A DNA stretch of 42,033 nt from Roseivivax marinus (GCF_900109705.1 NZ_FOAI01000021.1:1-42033); one strand, 5' to 3'. Shown: positions 16,826 through 25,012, counted from the first letter of the stretch. A program made the numbers and translations. Notes: a model not told the origin generated them from the sequence alone.

Positions 16826-16846
16826 CTTTGGTTCACATAAAGTCAT
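16822..16846. repeat. 8-bp inverted repeat between the divergent sigma promoters
   Basis: ATGACTTT (16822-16829) and AAAGTCAT (16839-16846) are exact complements separated by nine bases. Each arm touches one of the two divergent -35 elements (16820-16825 and 16849-16854). This could be a binding site for a second regulator, or it could simply reflect symmetric promoter upstream regions. Confidence 0.55.
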
Positions 16847-16848
16847 AG

Positions 16849-16878
16849 TGATCCAAGTCCGGAGCCCCTCCGTATGCC
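16849..16878 (+). promoter_or_regulatory. RpoE-type autoregulatory promoter of rpoE-chrR
   Basis: TGATCC (16849-16854) is the exact -35 box of the Rhodobacter RpoE promoter. TATGCC follows after 18 bases at 16873-16878. Autoregulation is the rule for this sigma/anti-sigma pair. The -10 overlaps the first possible start codon at 16874, so transcription would begin at about 16883-16886. That is in tension with the annotated start. Confidence 0.5.
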
Positions 16879-17518
16879 GGATATGTTGCGCACCGCCCGA
16901 TACGTCGATGACATCTCGGACCCGCTCGAGCCTTCGCTTGAAGCGGCGCCCGTCAGTCCGTCCCAGTCACCCGACCCGGGTGCAGAGGCGGCGCTGTGGG
17001 CGTCGCGGGTCTTCGACATCCGCGACAACCGAAGCGAAGCCGCCTTCGTTGCGGTTTTCGAGCACTTCGCCCCGCGCCTCAAGGCGTTTCTGATGCGCGG
17101 CGGCAACGATGCCGCCACCGCCGAGGAAGTGGTGCAGGACGTCATGTCGACGGTCTGGCGCAAGGCGCACATGTTCGACCCCTCGCGGGCCAGCGTTTCC
17201 ACCTGGCTGTTCACCATCGCCCGCAACCGGCGCATCGACATCGCCCGGCGCCGCAATGCCCGGCCCGAGCCCGAGGCGTTGCCTTGGGGCCCCGACCATG
17301 CGCCGGCGCCCGAGGAGGTGATCGGTTTGCAGGAGGACAGCGCCCGGCTTGGCGAGGCTATGCGCACCCTACCCGAGAAACAGCGCCGCCTGATCGAGAG
17401 CGCCTACTTCGGAGAGCTGACCCACCGCGAGATCGCGGCGGAGACCGGCCTTCCGCTTGGAACGATCAAGTCGCGCATCCGCCTGGCGCTCGACCGTCTG
17501 CGCCATGCCATGAGCTGA
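16874..17518 (+). CDS. rpoE: ECF sigma factor RpoE (singlet-oxygen/ECF11 type)
   Basis: 214 residues. Region 2 begins near residue 53 (RSEAAFVAVFEHFAPRLKAF) and includes VWRKAHMFDPSRASVSTWLFTIARNRRID. The region 4 helix-turn-helix is LTHREIAAETGLPLGTIKSR. The partner directly downstream is ChrR, so this is the ECF that responds to singlet oxygen or organic hydroperoxide. The N-terminal tail of about 50 residues before region 2 is longer than I expect. Starts at 16874 (GGAG nine bases upstream), 16883 (ATG) and TTG 16886 all remain possible. The predicted promoter would make ATG 16883 leaderless. The frame and identity are certain; the start is not. Confidence 0.95.
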   Translation: MPDMLRTARYVDDISDPLEPSLEAAPVSPSQSPDPGAEAALWASRVFDIRDNRSEAAFVAVFEHFAPRLKAFLMRGGNDAATAEEVVQDVMSTVWRKAHMFDPSRASVSTWLFTIARNRRIDIARRRNARPEPEALPWGPDHAPAPEEVIGLQEDSARLGEAMRTLPEKQRRLIESAYFGELTHREIAAETGLPLGTIKSRIRLALDRLRHAMS

Positions 17519-17527
17519 GCGAGTATC

Positions 17528-18187
17528 ATGATTTCACACCACCTCACCGACGAGCTCCTGATGGCCTACTCTGCGGGCACCTTGCCCGAGGCGTTCGACC
17601 TGGCCATCGCGACGCACCTGTCGCTGTGCGACACCTGCCGCGCCTCCGCCGAGAGCTATGATGCCGTCGGCGGAGCGTTGGTGGAGGATGGCACCCAGGC
17701 CGAGATGTCGGATGGCGCGCTTTCGGAGATGCTCGAGCGGATTCGAAGCGAAGCGCCGGAACCGGTCGGCACGACGCCCCGGCCCGAGGCCGCCGGTGCC
17801 CCGTCGGTGCTGCCCGCCCCTCTCGCGGCCTTCATCGGCGGTGATGTCGACGCGGTGAAGTGGCGCCCGGTGGGTATGGGCGTGAAGCAGGCGATCCTGC
17901 AGACTGCGGACGACGCGGCCTCGGCGCGCCTTCTGTTCATTCCGGCGGGCACCGCGATGCCCGACCACGGGCACCGCGGCACCGAGCTGACGCTCGTGCT
18001 GCAGGGCGCGTTCTCGGACGAGGCGGGCACGTTCGCGCGCGGCGACGTGGAGATCGCCGAATCGGATGACGACCACATGCCGGTCGCCGATGCGGGCGAA
18101 CCCTGCATCTGCCTCGCCGTCACCGACGCCCCGTTGCGCTTCAAAGGATGGTTGCCGCGACTGGCCCAGCCTTTTCTGAATATCTGA
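17528..18187 (+). CDS. chrR: Zinc anti-sigma factor ChrR
   Basis: 219 residues. The N-terminal anti-sigma domain carries the ZAS zinc motif His30-x3-Cys34-x2-Cys37, plus His4/His5 near the N-terminus as the fourth ligand. The C-terminal cupin (about residues 100-195) keeps metal ligands His147, His149, Glu153 and His183. In the known system the N-domain binds RpoE, and the cupin is needed for release on singlet oxygen. It lies nine bases after rpoE, as expected for stoichiometric expression. All residues needed for both domains appear intact, so the switch should work. Confidence 0.96.
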   Translation: MISHHLTDELLMAYSAGTLPEAFDLAIATHLSLCDTCRASAESYDAVGGALVEDGTQAEMSDGALSEMLERIRSEAPEPVGTTPRPEAAGAPSVLPAPLAAFIGGDVDAVKWRPVGMGVKQAILQTADDAASARLLFIPAGTAMPDHGHRGTELTLVLQGAFSDEAGTFARGDVEIAESDDDHMPVADAGEPCICLAVTDAPLRFKGWLPRLAQPFLNI

Positions 18188-18471
18188 GTCACATTTTAGG
18201 CAAGGCGCCGCCGGTCGGGGGAACCCCCGGGCCGCAGTCGCGTTTCCCGAAGCCTGCACCACGGAGGAGGGCAGGCCTCACACCCGGACAAGATATCCGT
18301 TCCGGATGCACGGTTTGCGCCGATTTTCGGCAAACCGGGGCACCGTCCGCGCGTTGACGCGGCACCTGCCCGAGACGACGCCGTTTCGCTGCCCTGCGGC
18401 GTGACAGGCAGGCCCGGCATCTCTACAACCCTTGGTTGGGGATGCGGGGGAGACAAATATGGGAGGCCGTC

Positions 18472-18681
18472 ATGAAGACAGAAGCGCAGGAAAGCCGGCG
18501 CAAGCTGGTGGAACTTCTTGAGGCAAAGCTCGGGAACGAGCGCGCCCGGGAGTTTCTCCGCACGCCGAATCCGCTGCTGGGCTACCAGGCCCCGCGCGAA
18601 TTGATGGATGCCGATCACCTCGGCCTCATGCGCCTGACCGTTCTGGTCAGCGCGATGGGGACGACGTCACTGGCCGGCTGA
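18472..18681 (+). CDS. Orphan MbcA/ParS/Xre-type antitoxin toxin-binding domain protein
   Basis: 69 residues from ATG 18472, which has GGGAGG (18461-18466) five bases upstream; in-frame ATG 18442 and TTG 18436 are weaker. Residues about 10-60 read LVELLEAKLGNERAREFLRT-PNPLLGYQAPRELM..., matching the DUF2384 pattern in which RTPNP-x-LG-x-x-P-x-x-L is the hallmark. In known systems this domain holds a RES or ADP-ribosylating toxin. Here no RES toxin and no helix-turn-helix is present; the neighbours are chrR and, convergent, lpd. It may be a remnant, a trans-acting antitoxin, or an independently used domain. Between chrR and this gene (18188-18471) I see only a weak hairpin near 18312-18338 and no gene. 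Confidence 0.75.
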   Translation: MKTEAQESRRKLVELLEAKLGNERAREFLRTPNPLLGYQAPRELMDADHLGLMRLTVLVSAMGTTSLAG

Positions 18682-18719
18682 CGCGCCACGGGCCGCATCC
18701 CGAGCCCGACAGAAACAGG

Positions 18720-18749
18720 AAAGGCGGCGCCGGGGGGCGCCGCCTTTTT
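18720..18749. terminator. Strong terminator between the antitoxin-like gene and lpd
   Basis: AAAGGCGGCGCC (18720-18731) and GGCGCCGCCTTT (18736-18747) form a perfect 12-bp stem with a GGGG loop, followed by more T on the plus strand. It ends the plus-strand gene at 18681 and, on the minus strand, lies 28 bases past the lpd stop, so it can serve both. Confidence 0.9.
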
Positions 18750-18776
18750 CGTGCCGGCCGTCCGCGATGGACCGGA

Positions 18777-20585
18777 TCAGCCCTTTTTCTTCTTCGGCGG
18801 CATGAGGTCGGTAATCGTGCCCTCGAACATCTCGGCCGCGAAGTTCACCGTCTCCGACAGCGTCGGGTGCGGGTGGATGGTGTGGCCGAGATCGACCGCG
18901 TCCGCCCCCATCTCGATCGCCAGCGCCACTTCCGAGATCAGGTCGCCCGCGTTGGTGCCCACGATCGCGGCCCCGACGACGCGCTGATCCTCGGGATCGA
19001 ACAGCAGCTTGGTCATGCCCTCGCTGCGGCCGTTCGACAGCGACCGGCCCGAGGCGGCCCAGGGGAACACGCCCTTCTCGACCTTGATGCCCTTCTCCTT
19101 GGCCTGCGCCTCGGTCAGGCCGCACCACGCGACTTCGGGGTCGGTGTAGGCCACGGAGGGAATCACCCGCGCGTCGAAGGCGCGCTTCTCGCCCGAGGCG
19201 ACCTCGGCCGCGACCTTGCCCTCATGCACCGCCTTGTGCGCCAGCATCGGCTGGCCGACCACGTCGCCGATGGCGAAGATGTGGGACTGACCGGTGCGCT
19301 GGAACTCGTCCACGGCGATGAAGCCGCGCTCGTCCACCGCGACGCCCGCCTTGTCGGCATCGATGATCTTGCCGTTGGGCTTGCGGCCGACGGCGACCAG
19401 CACCTTGTCGAAGCGATCGTCGAAGGTCTCGCCCTTCTCGTCCTCGAAGGTGACCTTGAGACCGGACTTCTGCGCCTCCATCCCCGTGACCTTGGTCTTG
19501 AGGTGGATGTTCTCGTAGCGGCCCTTGATGCGCTGCATCAGCGGCTTCACGAGGTCCTTGTCCGCGCCGGGAATGATCTGGTCCATCAGCTCGACCACGG
19601 TGACCTTGGAGCCAAGCGCGTCGTAGACGCAGGCCATCTCGAGACCGATGATCCCGCCGCCCAGAACGAGCATCCGCTTCGGGATGTCCTTGAGCTCGAG
19701 CGCACCGGTCGAATCGATCACACGCTCGTCGTCGTGGGGGATAAACGGCAGCTCCACCGGCTCGGAGCCGGCGGCGATGATGCACTGGTCGAAGCTGACC
19801 TTGGTGGTGCCGTCGTCGCCCTCGACCGCGATCATGTTGGGACCGGTGAACTTGCCCAGCCCGCGCACGACCTTGACCTTGCGCTGCTTGGCCAGACCGT
19901 CGAGGCCGCCGGTCAGCTTGCCGACGACGCCGTCCTTGAAGCCGCGCAACTCGTCGAGGTCGATCTTGGGCTTGCCGAAGCTGACGCCGTGGCCGCCCAT
20001 CTCGTCGGCCTCGGTAATGACCTTGGCCACGTGAAGCAGCGCCTTGGAGGGGATGCAGCCCACGTTCAGGCATACGCCGCCGAGCGACGGATACCGCTCG
20101 ATCAGGACGACATCCATGCCGAGGTCGGCCGCGCGGAACGCCGCCGAATAGCCGCCGGGGCCCGAGCCGAGCACGACCAGCTGGCCGTGAACGTCGCCCT
20201 TGCCCTGATCGCCACCTGCGGGCTCCACCTTTTCGGGCGCGCCCTTGGTGTCCGACCCGCGGTCGCCGTAACCGCCGCCCTGCTGGCCGCCCTGGCCCTT
20301 GGGCTCCTCGGCCTTGTCGGCGCCGCCATCGTCCTCGTCGCCGCCCGCGTCCTCATCGGATGCTTCGAGCACGAGGATCACGTCACCTTCGGTAACCTTG
20401 TCGCCTTCCTTCACCTTGATCTCGGTGACCTTGCCCGCGTGGGACGAAGGCACCTCCATCGTGGCCTTGTCCGACTCCAGCTCGACGAGCGGGTCTTCCT
20501 TCTCGATCGTGTCGCCGACGCTCACCAGCACGGTGATGACGGGCACGTCGGAAAAGTCGCCAATATCGGGGACTTTCACTTCCAT
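18777..20585 (-). CDS. lpdA: Dihydrolipoamide dehydrogenase (PDH E3) with N-terminal lipoyl domain
   Basis: 602 residues, longer than the usual 470 because of an N-terminal lipoyl domain (about 1-80, lipoyl Lys in ELESDKATMEV) and a Gly/Asp/Glu-rich linker (about 80-130). The FAD motif is VVLGSGPGGYSAAF, the redox disulfide GGVCLNVGCIPSKAL, and the catalytic His-Glu pair is in HTIHPHPTLSET. E3 reoxidises the dihydrolipoyl groups of E2 with NAD+. It is the third gene of the PDH operon, ten bases after E2. ATG 20585 is preferred over GTG 20594 because the AGG site is correctly spaced only for the ATG. Confidence 0.97.
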   Translation of the reverse strand: MEVKVPDIGDFSDVPVITVLVSVGDTIEKEDPLVELESDKATMEVPSSHAGKVTEIKVKEGDKVTEGDVILVLEASDEDAGGDEDDGGADKAEEPKGQGGQQGGGYGDRGSDTKGAPEKVEPAGGDQGKGDVHGQLVVLGSGPGGYSAAFRAADLGMDVVLIERYPSLGGVCLNVGCIPSKALLHVAKVITEADEMGGHGVSFGKPKIDLDELRGFKDGVVGKLTGGLDGLAKQRKVKVVRGLGKFTGPNMIAVEGDDGTTKVSFDQCIIAAGSEPVELPFIPHDDERVIDSTGALELKDIPKRMLVLGGGIIGLEMACVYDALGSKVTVVELMDQIIPGADKDLVKPLMQRIKGRYENIHLKTKVTGMEAQKSGLKVTFEDEKGETFDDRFDKVLVAVGRKPNGKIIDADKAGVAVDERGFIAVDEFQRTGQSHIFAIGDVVGQPMLAHKAVHEGKVAAEVASGEKRAFDARVIPSVAYTDPEVAWCGLTEAQAKEKGIKVEKGVFPWAASGRSLSNGRSEGMTKLLFDPEDQRVVGAAIVGTNAGDLISEVALAIEMGADAVDLGHTIHPHPTLSETVNFAAEMFEGTITDLMPPKKKKG

Positions 20586-20595
20586 GTCGGTCACC

Positions 20596-21933
20596 TCAGA
20601 GCATCAGCCGGCGCGGATCGGCCAGCAGGTATTTCAGATGGGCGCAGAATCGCGCGGCCAGCGCGCCGTCGATCGCCCGGTGGTCGTAGGACAGGCTCAT
20701 CGGCAGCATGTTGCGGGGCACGAACTGTTCGCCGTCCCAGACCGGCGCCATCTTCGACCGCGTGAGGCCGAGGATCGCCACCTCGGGCGCATTGACGATA
20801 GGGGTGAACGACGTTCCGCCGATCCCGCCCAGCGACGAGATGGTGAAGGTCGCGCCCTTCATGTCATCGCCCTTGAGCTTGCCTTCGCGCGCCGCGGCCG
20901 AGAGGTTCATCAGGTCCTTCGAAATGTCGACGATACCCTTGCGGTCCGCGTCCTTGATGACCGGCACCATCAGACCATTCGGCGTGTCCGCCGCGAAGCC
21001 GATGTTGAAGAAGTCCTTCTTGATCAGCTTGTCGCCATCGGGATGGATAGAGCTGTTGAACTCCCAGTGCTTCTTGAGCGCCGAGACCGACGCCTTGACG
21101 ATGAAGGACAGCAGCGTGACGCGGTAGCCTTCCTCCTTCGCCTGCGTGTCCAGCTCCTTGCGGTACTTGTCGAGGTCGGTGATGTCCGCGTCTTCGTTGT
21201 GCGTGACGTGCGGGATGTTGAGCCACGAGCGGTGCAGCGCGGGGCCGGAGATCTTCTTGATCCGGCTCATCTCGACATCTTCGGTGGGACCGAACTTGGA
21301 GAAGTCGACCGGCGGGATCGGCGGGATGCCCATGCCGCCCTGAGCGGCCGCGCCGCCGCCCGCCGCCGCGGCGGGAGCCGCCGACTTGAGCGCTTTCTCC
21401 ACGTCCTCGCGCAGGATCCGGCCCTTGCGGCCCGTTCCGTTCACGGTGCTCAGATCGATGTCCACCCGGCGCGCGAAGGCGCGCACGGAGGGCGAGGCAT
21501 GGACCTTGCCGAACCCCTGATCGGTCACGGCACCCGCGGCGCCACCCGGACGCGGACCAGAGCTGCTCTGCTGCTCCGAACCGCCGCCCGACGACGCACC
21601 GCCACCGGACTGCGCCTTGGGCGCCTCCTCGGTCTTCGGCTTCTCTTCCTTGGGCGCGTCCTCGGCGGCCTTGTCGCCGCCTGAGGCATCGTCCGAGCCG
21701 CTTTCCTCGATCACGAGGATCACGTCACCCTCTGTGACGGAGTCGCCTTCGCCGACCTTGATCTCCTTCACCGTGCCGGCGTGCGACGAGGGAACCTCCA
21801 TCGTCGCCTTGTCCGACTCCAGCTCGATCAGCGGGTCTTCCTTCTCGATGGTGTCACCCACGCTCACCAGCACCGAGATCACCGGCACATCGGAGAAATC
21901 ACCGATGTCGGGCACTTTCACTTCAGTCGTCAT
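20596..21933 (-). CDS. aceF: Dihydrolipoyl acetyltransferase (PDH E2)
   Basis: 445 residues. There is one N-terminal lipoyl domain (residues about 3-78, Lys in ELESDKATMEV), then an Ala/Ser/Gly/Glu-rich hinge. A peripheral subunit-binding domain (VHASPSVRAFARRVDID...GRKGRILREDVEKAL, about 145-185) and the catalytic acetyltransferase domain follow, ending near HRAIDGALAARF, which holds the active-site His and Asp. It transfers acetyl groups to CoA and forms the core of the complex. E. coli E2 has three lipoyl domains; here there is one, with another on E3. It lies between aceE (27-base gap) and lpdA. Confidence 0.97.
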   Translation of the reverse strand: MTTEVKVPDIGDFSDVPVISVLVSVGDTIEKEDPLIELESDKATMEVPSSHAGTVKEIKVGEGDSVTEGDVILVIEESGSDDASGGDKAAEDAPKEEKPKTEEAPKAQSGGGASSGGGSEQQSSSGPRPGGAAGAVTDQGFGKVHASPSVRAFARRVDIDLSTVNGTGRKGRILREDVEKALKSAAPAAAAGGGAAAQGGMGIPPIPPVDFSKFGPTEDVEMSRIKKISGPALHRSWLNIPHVTHNEDADITDLDKYRKELDTQAKEEGYRVTLLSFIVKASVSALKKHWEFNSSIHPDGDKLIKKDFFNIGFAADTPNGLMVPVIKDADRKGIVDISKDLMNLSAAAREGKLKGDDMKGATFTISSLGGIGGTSFTPIVNAPEVAILGLTRSKMAPVWDGEQFVPRNMLPMSLSYDHRAIDGALAARFCAHLKYLLADPRRLML

Positions 21934-21960
21934 GTCTTTTTCTCACTCCCTCGGGTGCCG

Positions 21961-24615
21961 TCAGCTGAGGCGCGGGTTGGGCTTGCCGCCGTCGATGTCG
22001 TATTTCTTGAGCGCCGCCTCGACGTCTTTCTTGTCGATGGCGCCCTCACGCCAGAGGTCGACCATAGCCGCCGCTGCGATGTGGTTGGCGTCCACCTCGA
22101 AGAAGCGGCGCAGGTTCTCGCGGCTGTCCGAGCGGCCGAAGCCGTCGGTGCCGAGCACCGTGTAGCGCTGCGGGACGAACGCCCGGATCTGGTCGGCGAA
22201 GCTCTTGATGTAGTCGGTCGCCGCAATGACCGGCCCCTTCACGCCATCGAGCTGCTGCGTGACGTAGGGCACGCGCTCTTCGCTCATCGGGTTCAGGCGG
22301 TTGTGGCGCAGGCAGTCCTGGCCGTCGCGGGCCAGCTCGTTGAAGCTGGTGGCCGACCAGATGTCGGACGTGACGCCGAAGTCTTCCTTCAACATCTCCG
22401 CCGCGCGGATCGCCTGGATCAGGATCGTGCCCGACCCCATCAGGTTCACGTGCTTCTTGCCCGGACGAGACGTCTTCTTCATCCGGTAGAGGCCCTTGAT
22501 GATCCCCTCCTCGGCGCCCGTAGGCATCTCGGGGTGATGATAGTTCTCGTTCATCAGGGTCAGGTAGAAGTACACGTCCTCCTGATCGACGAACATGCGC
22601 TGCAGGCCGTTCTGGACGATCACCGCGACCTCGTAGCTGAAGGTCGGGTCGTAGCTGACGCAGTTCGGGATCGTGCCGGCCATGATGTGGCTGTGGCCGT
22701 CCTCGTGCTGCAGGCCTTCGCCGTTCAACGTTGTCCGCCCGGCGGTGCCGCCCAGCAGGAAGCCGCGCGCCCGGCTGTCACCGGCGGCCCAGGCGAAGTC
22801 GCCGATCCGCTGGAAACCGAACATCGAGTAGAAGATGTAGAACGGGATCATCGGGACGCCGTGCGTGGAATACGCGGTGGCGGCGGCGATCCAGTCGGCC
22901 ATCGAGCCGGCCTCGTTGATGCCTTCCTGAAGCACCTGGCCGTCCTTCGACTCCTTGTAGTAGGCCATCTGGTCGGCGTCCTGGGGCGTGTAGTTCTGCC
23001 CCAGCGGGTTGTAGATGCCGACCGAGCGGAACAGGCCCTCCATGCCGAAGGTGCGGCTTTCGTCCGGCACGATCGGCACGACGTTCTTGCCGATCTTCTT
23101 GTCGCGCAGCAGCGTCGTGAGAATCCGCACGAACGCCATCGTCGACGAGAATTCGCGGTCGCCGGACGACTGAAGCTCCTTCTTGAACTTGTCGAGGCCG
23201 GGAATTTCCATCTTCTCGACGTCCGAGTGACGGATCGGGAAGCTGCCGCCCAGTTCCTTGCGGCGCTCGCTCAGGTAGGACTTCTGCGCGTTGTTGAGCG
23301 TGACGAACGGCACCTTCTCGAGGTCCTCGTCCTCGATCGGGATGCGGAACCGGTCGCGCATCGCCTTGAGCTGGTCGACCTGCATCTTCTTGGACTGGTG
23401 GGCGATGTTCTGGCCCTCGCCGGCCGTGCCCATGCCGTAGCCCTTCACCGTCTTGACCAGCAGGCAGGACGGCTGACCGTTGGCCTGAGAGGCGCGCAAG
23501 TAGGCGTTGTAGACCTTCTTGGGATCGTGCCCGCCACGGCGGAGCGCCCAGATCTCGTCGTCGGTCCAGTCCTTCACCAGCTCGGCGGTCTCGGGATACT
23601 TGCCGAAGAAATGCTCGCGGATGTAGGCGCCGTCCTTCGACTTGAAGGTCTGGTAGTCGCCGTCGATGGTCTCGTCCATCAGCTGGCGCAGCTTGCCCGA
23701 AGTATCACGCTCGAGCAGGTCGTCCCAGCCACGGCCCCAGAGCAGCTTGATGACGTCCCAGCCGGCGCCGCGGAACGAGCCCTCGAGCTCCTGCACGATC
23801 TTGGAGTTGCCTCGCACCGGGCCGTCGAGGCGCTGAAGGTTGCAGTTGATGACGAAGATCAGGTTGTCGAGCCCTTCGCGCGCGGCGATGGAGATGGCAC
23901 CGAGGCTTTCGGGCTCGTCCATCTCGCCGTCGCCGAGGAAGGCCCAGACCTTGCGGTCCGACTTCTCGATCAGGCCGCGGTTCTCCATGTATTTCATGAA
24001 GCGCGCCTGGTAGACCGCCATCATCGGGCCGAGGCCCATCGAGACGGTCGGGAACTGCCAGTAGTCCGGCATCAGCCACGGGTGCGGGTAGGAGGACAGA
24101 CCCTTGCCGTCGACCTCGTGGCGGAAGCTGGCGAGGTCCTCTTCGGACAGCCGGCCTTCCATGAACGAGCGCGCGTAGATGCCGGGGATCACGTGCCCCT
24201 GGAAGAACACCAGGTCGCCACCGTGCATGGTCGAGCGGGCGCGCCAGAAGTGGTTCAAGCCCACGTCGTAGAGGGCCGCCGAGGACGCGAACGACGCGAT
24301 GTGGCCGCCGATGCCGTCGGTGGACTTGTTCGCACGCACCACGGTTGCCATCGCGTTCCAGCGATTGATGGTGCGGATGCGCCATTCCATCTCGTTGTCG
24401 CCGGGCAGATCGACCTCGTCATCGGGCGAGATCGTGTTCTGGTAGGGCGTCGTGGCCGAGAACGGCAACTTTGCGCCGGCAGCGCGCGCCCGCTGCACCG
24501 CCTTGTCGAGCAGGAAGTGCGCGCGGTCGGCACCGTCGCGCATGATGACGTCCTCGACGGCGTCCTGCCATTCCTGGGATTCGACCGGATCGATGTCGTT
24601 CGGCGTGTCTTTCAT
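21961..24615 (-). CDS. aceE: Pyruvate dehydrogenase E1 component, homodimeric type
   Basis: 884 residues, the usual length of AceE. The thiamine diphosphate motif is GDGEMDEPESLGAI...NCN (about residues 220-262). The N-terminus ESQEWQDAVEDVIMRDG and the long YVTQQLDGVKGPVIAATDYIKSF region near the C-terminus are family specific. It decarboxylates pyruvate and acetylates the lipoyl group of E2. ATG 24615 has AAGGAT at a normal distance. It is the first gene of the aceE-aceF-lpdA operon. Two operator-like palindromes lie 40 and 200 bases upstream and are likely to control it. Confidence 0.98.
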   Translation of the reverse strand: MKDTPNDIDPVESQEWQDAVEDVIMRDGADRAHFLLDKAVQRARAAGAKLPFSATTPYQNTISPDDEVDLPGDNEMEWRIRTINRWNAMATVVRANKSTDGIGGHIASFASSAALYDVGLNHFWRARSTMHGGDLVFFQGHVIPGIYARSFMEGRLSEEDLASFRHEVDGKGLSSYPHPWLMPDYWQFPTVSMGLGPMMAVYQARFMKYMENRGLIEKSDRKVWAFLGDGEMDEPESLGAISIAAREGLDNLIFVINCNLQRLDGPVRGNSKIVQELEGSFRGAGWDVIKLLWGRGWDDLLERDTSGKLRQLMDETIDGDYQTFKSKDGAYIREHFFGKYPETAELVKDWTDDEIWALRRGGHDPKKVYNAYLRASQANGQPSCLLVKTVKGYGMGTAGEGQNIAHQSKKMQVDQLKAMRDRFRIPIEDEDLEKVPFVTLNNAQKSYLSERRKELGGSFPIRHSDVEKMEIPGLDKFKKELQSSGDREFSSTMAFVRILTTLLRDKKIGKNVVPIVPDESRTFGMEGLFRSVGIYNPLGQNYTPQDADQMAYYKESKDGQVLQEGINEAGSMADWIAAATAYSTHGVPMIPFYIFYSMFGFQRIGDFAWAAGDSRARGFLLGGTAGRTTLNGEGLQHEDGHSHIMAGTIPNCVSYDPTFSYEVAVIVQNGLQRMFVDQEDVYFYLTLMNENYHHPEMPTGAEEGIIKGLYRMKKTSRPGKKHVNLMGSGTILIQAIRAAEMLKEDFGVTSDIWSATSFNELARDGQDCLRHNRLNPMSEERVPYVTQQLDGVKGPVIAATDYIKSFADQIRAFVPQRYTVLGTDGFGRSDSRENLRRFFEVDANHIAAAAMVDLWREGAIDKKDVEAALKKYDIDGGKPNPRLS

Positions 24616-24654
24616 GAGCGATATCCTTCGCGACCGGTAACTGGCGCTGACTTC

Positions 24655-24670
24655 TGTTTAACGGTGAACA
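24655..24670. promoter_or_regulatory. Operator-like palindrome 1 of the PDH operon
   Basis: TGTTTAACGGTGAACA is a 16-base imperfect palindrome centred on CG (six of eight positions symmetric), 40 bases before the aceE ATG. The CG centre is typical of LacI-family operators, but the half-site spacing differs from the known CceR motif, so the regulator is not assigned. Confidence 0.5.
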
Positions 24671-24814
24671 TTTATTCGACCACCCCTCCCACGGGTCCGC
24701 GTGCCCGGCCAAGCCGGCCGGCACTCTCCTCAATGAACAATGGGATAGCAGGCAAGGACCCGGGGATACACCACGCGCGGCGAATATCAGTCCTGCGGTC
24801 GCCGCATGACGGAT

Positions 24815-24830
24815 AGTTCAGCGTTAAACA
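24815..24830. promoter_or_regulatory. Operator-like palindrome 2 of the PDH operon
   Basis: AGTTCAGCGTTAAACA has the same architecture as site 1; its right arm is the exact complement of the left arm of site 1 (TGTTTAAC). The centres are 160 bases apart. Two matching sites flanking the presumed promoter suggest cooperative binding or looping. Confidence 0.45.
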
Positions 24831-25012
24831 TGTATCTAGCCGGATCGTGTCCACGGCATCCTCCCTCGGTGCGGTCCGGCCCGCCTCTCGTGGGCGGGTC
24901 ACGGTCCGTCCGGCGCCGGCGGTGCGGCCGAACGCCACGTCAGAATGCGTCAGCTAGACCGCTCCGGCAAAGAGGAAATGCCTGAAAGATCGGGTGTGCG
25001 CCCCTGCGCCGG

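Larger units (their letters stand above)
24616..25012. other. Regulatory region between aceE and rmuC
   Basis: About 400 bases without a believable gene; small frames lack sites and domains. It holds two copies of a palindrome (TGTTyAvC half-sites), listed separately. I could not pick a convincing sigma-70 promoter on the minus strand by eye. No clear rmuC terminator is visible. Confidence 0.6.

Noticed and set aside
18867-20765. 632-residue plus-strand open frame
   Set aside because: Antisense shadow of lpdA.
21781-24816. 1011-residue plus-strand open frame
   Set aside because: Antisense shadow of aceE and part of aceF; the real genes have full catalytic motifs.
24655-24830. CceR (LacI-family) operators upstream of aceE
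   Set aside because: The CG centre fits, but the half-site distance is one base longer on each side than the motif I know, so the regulator was left unassigned.
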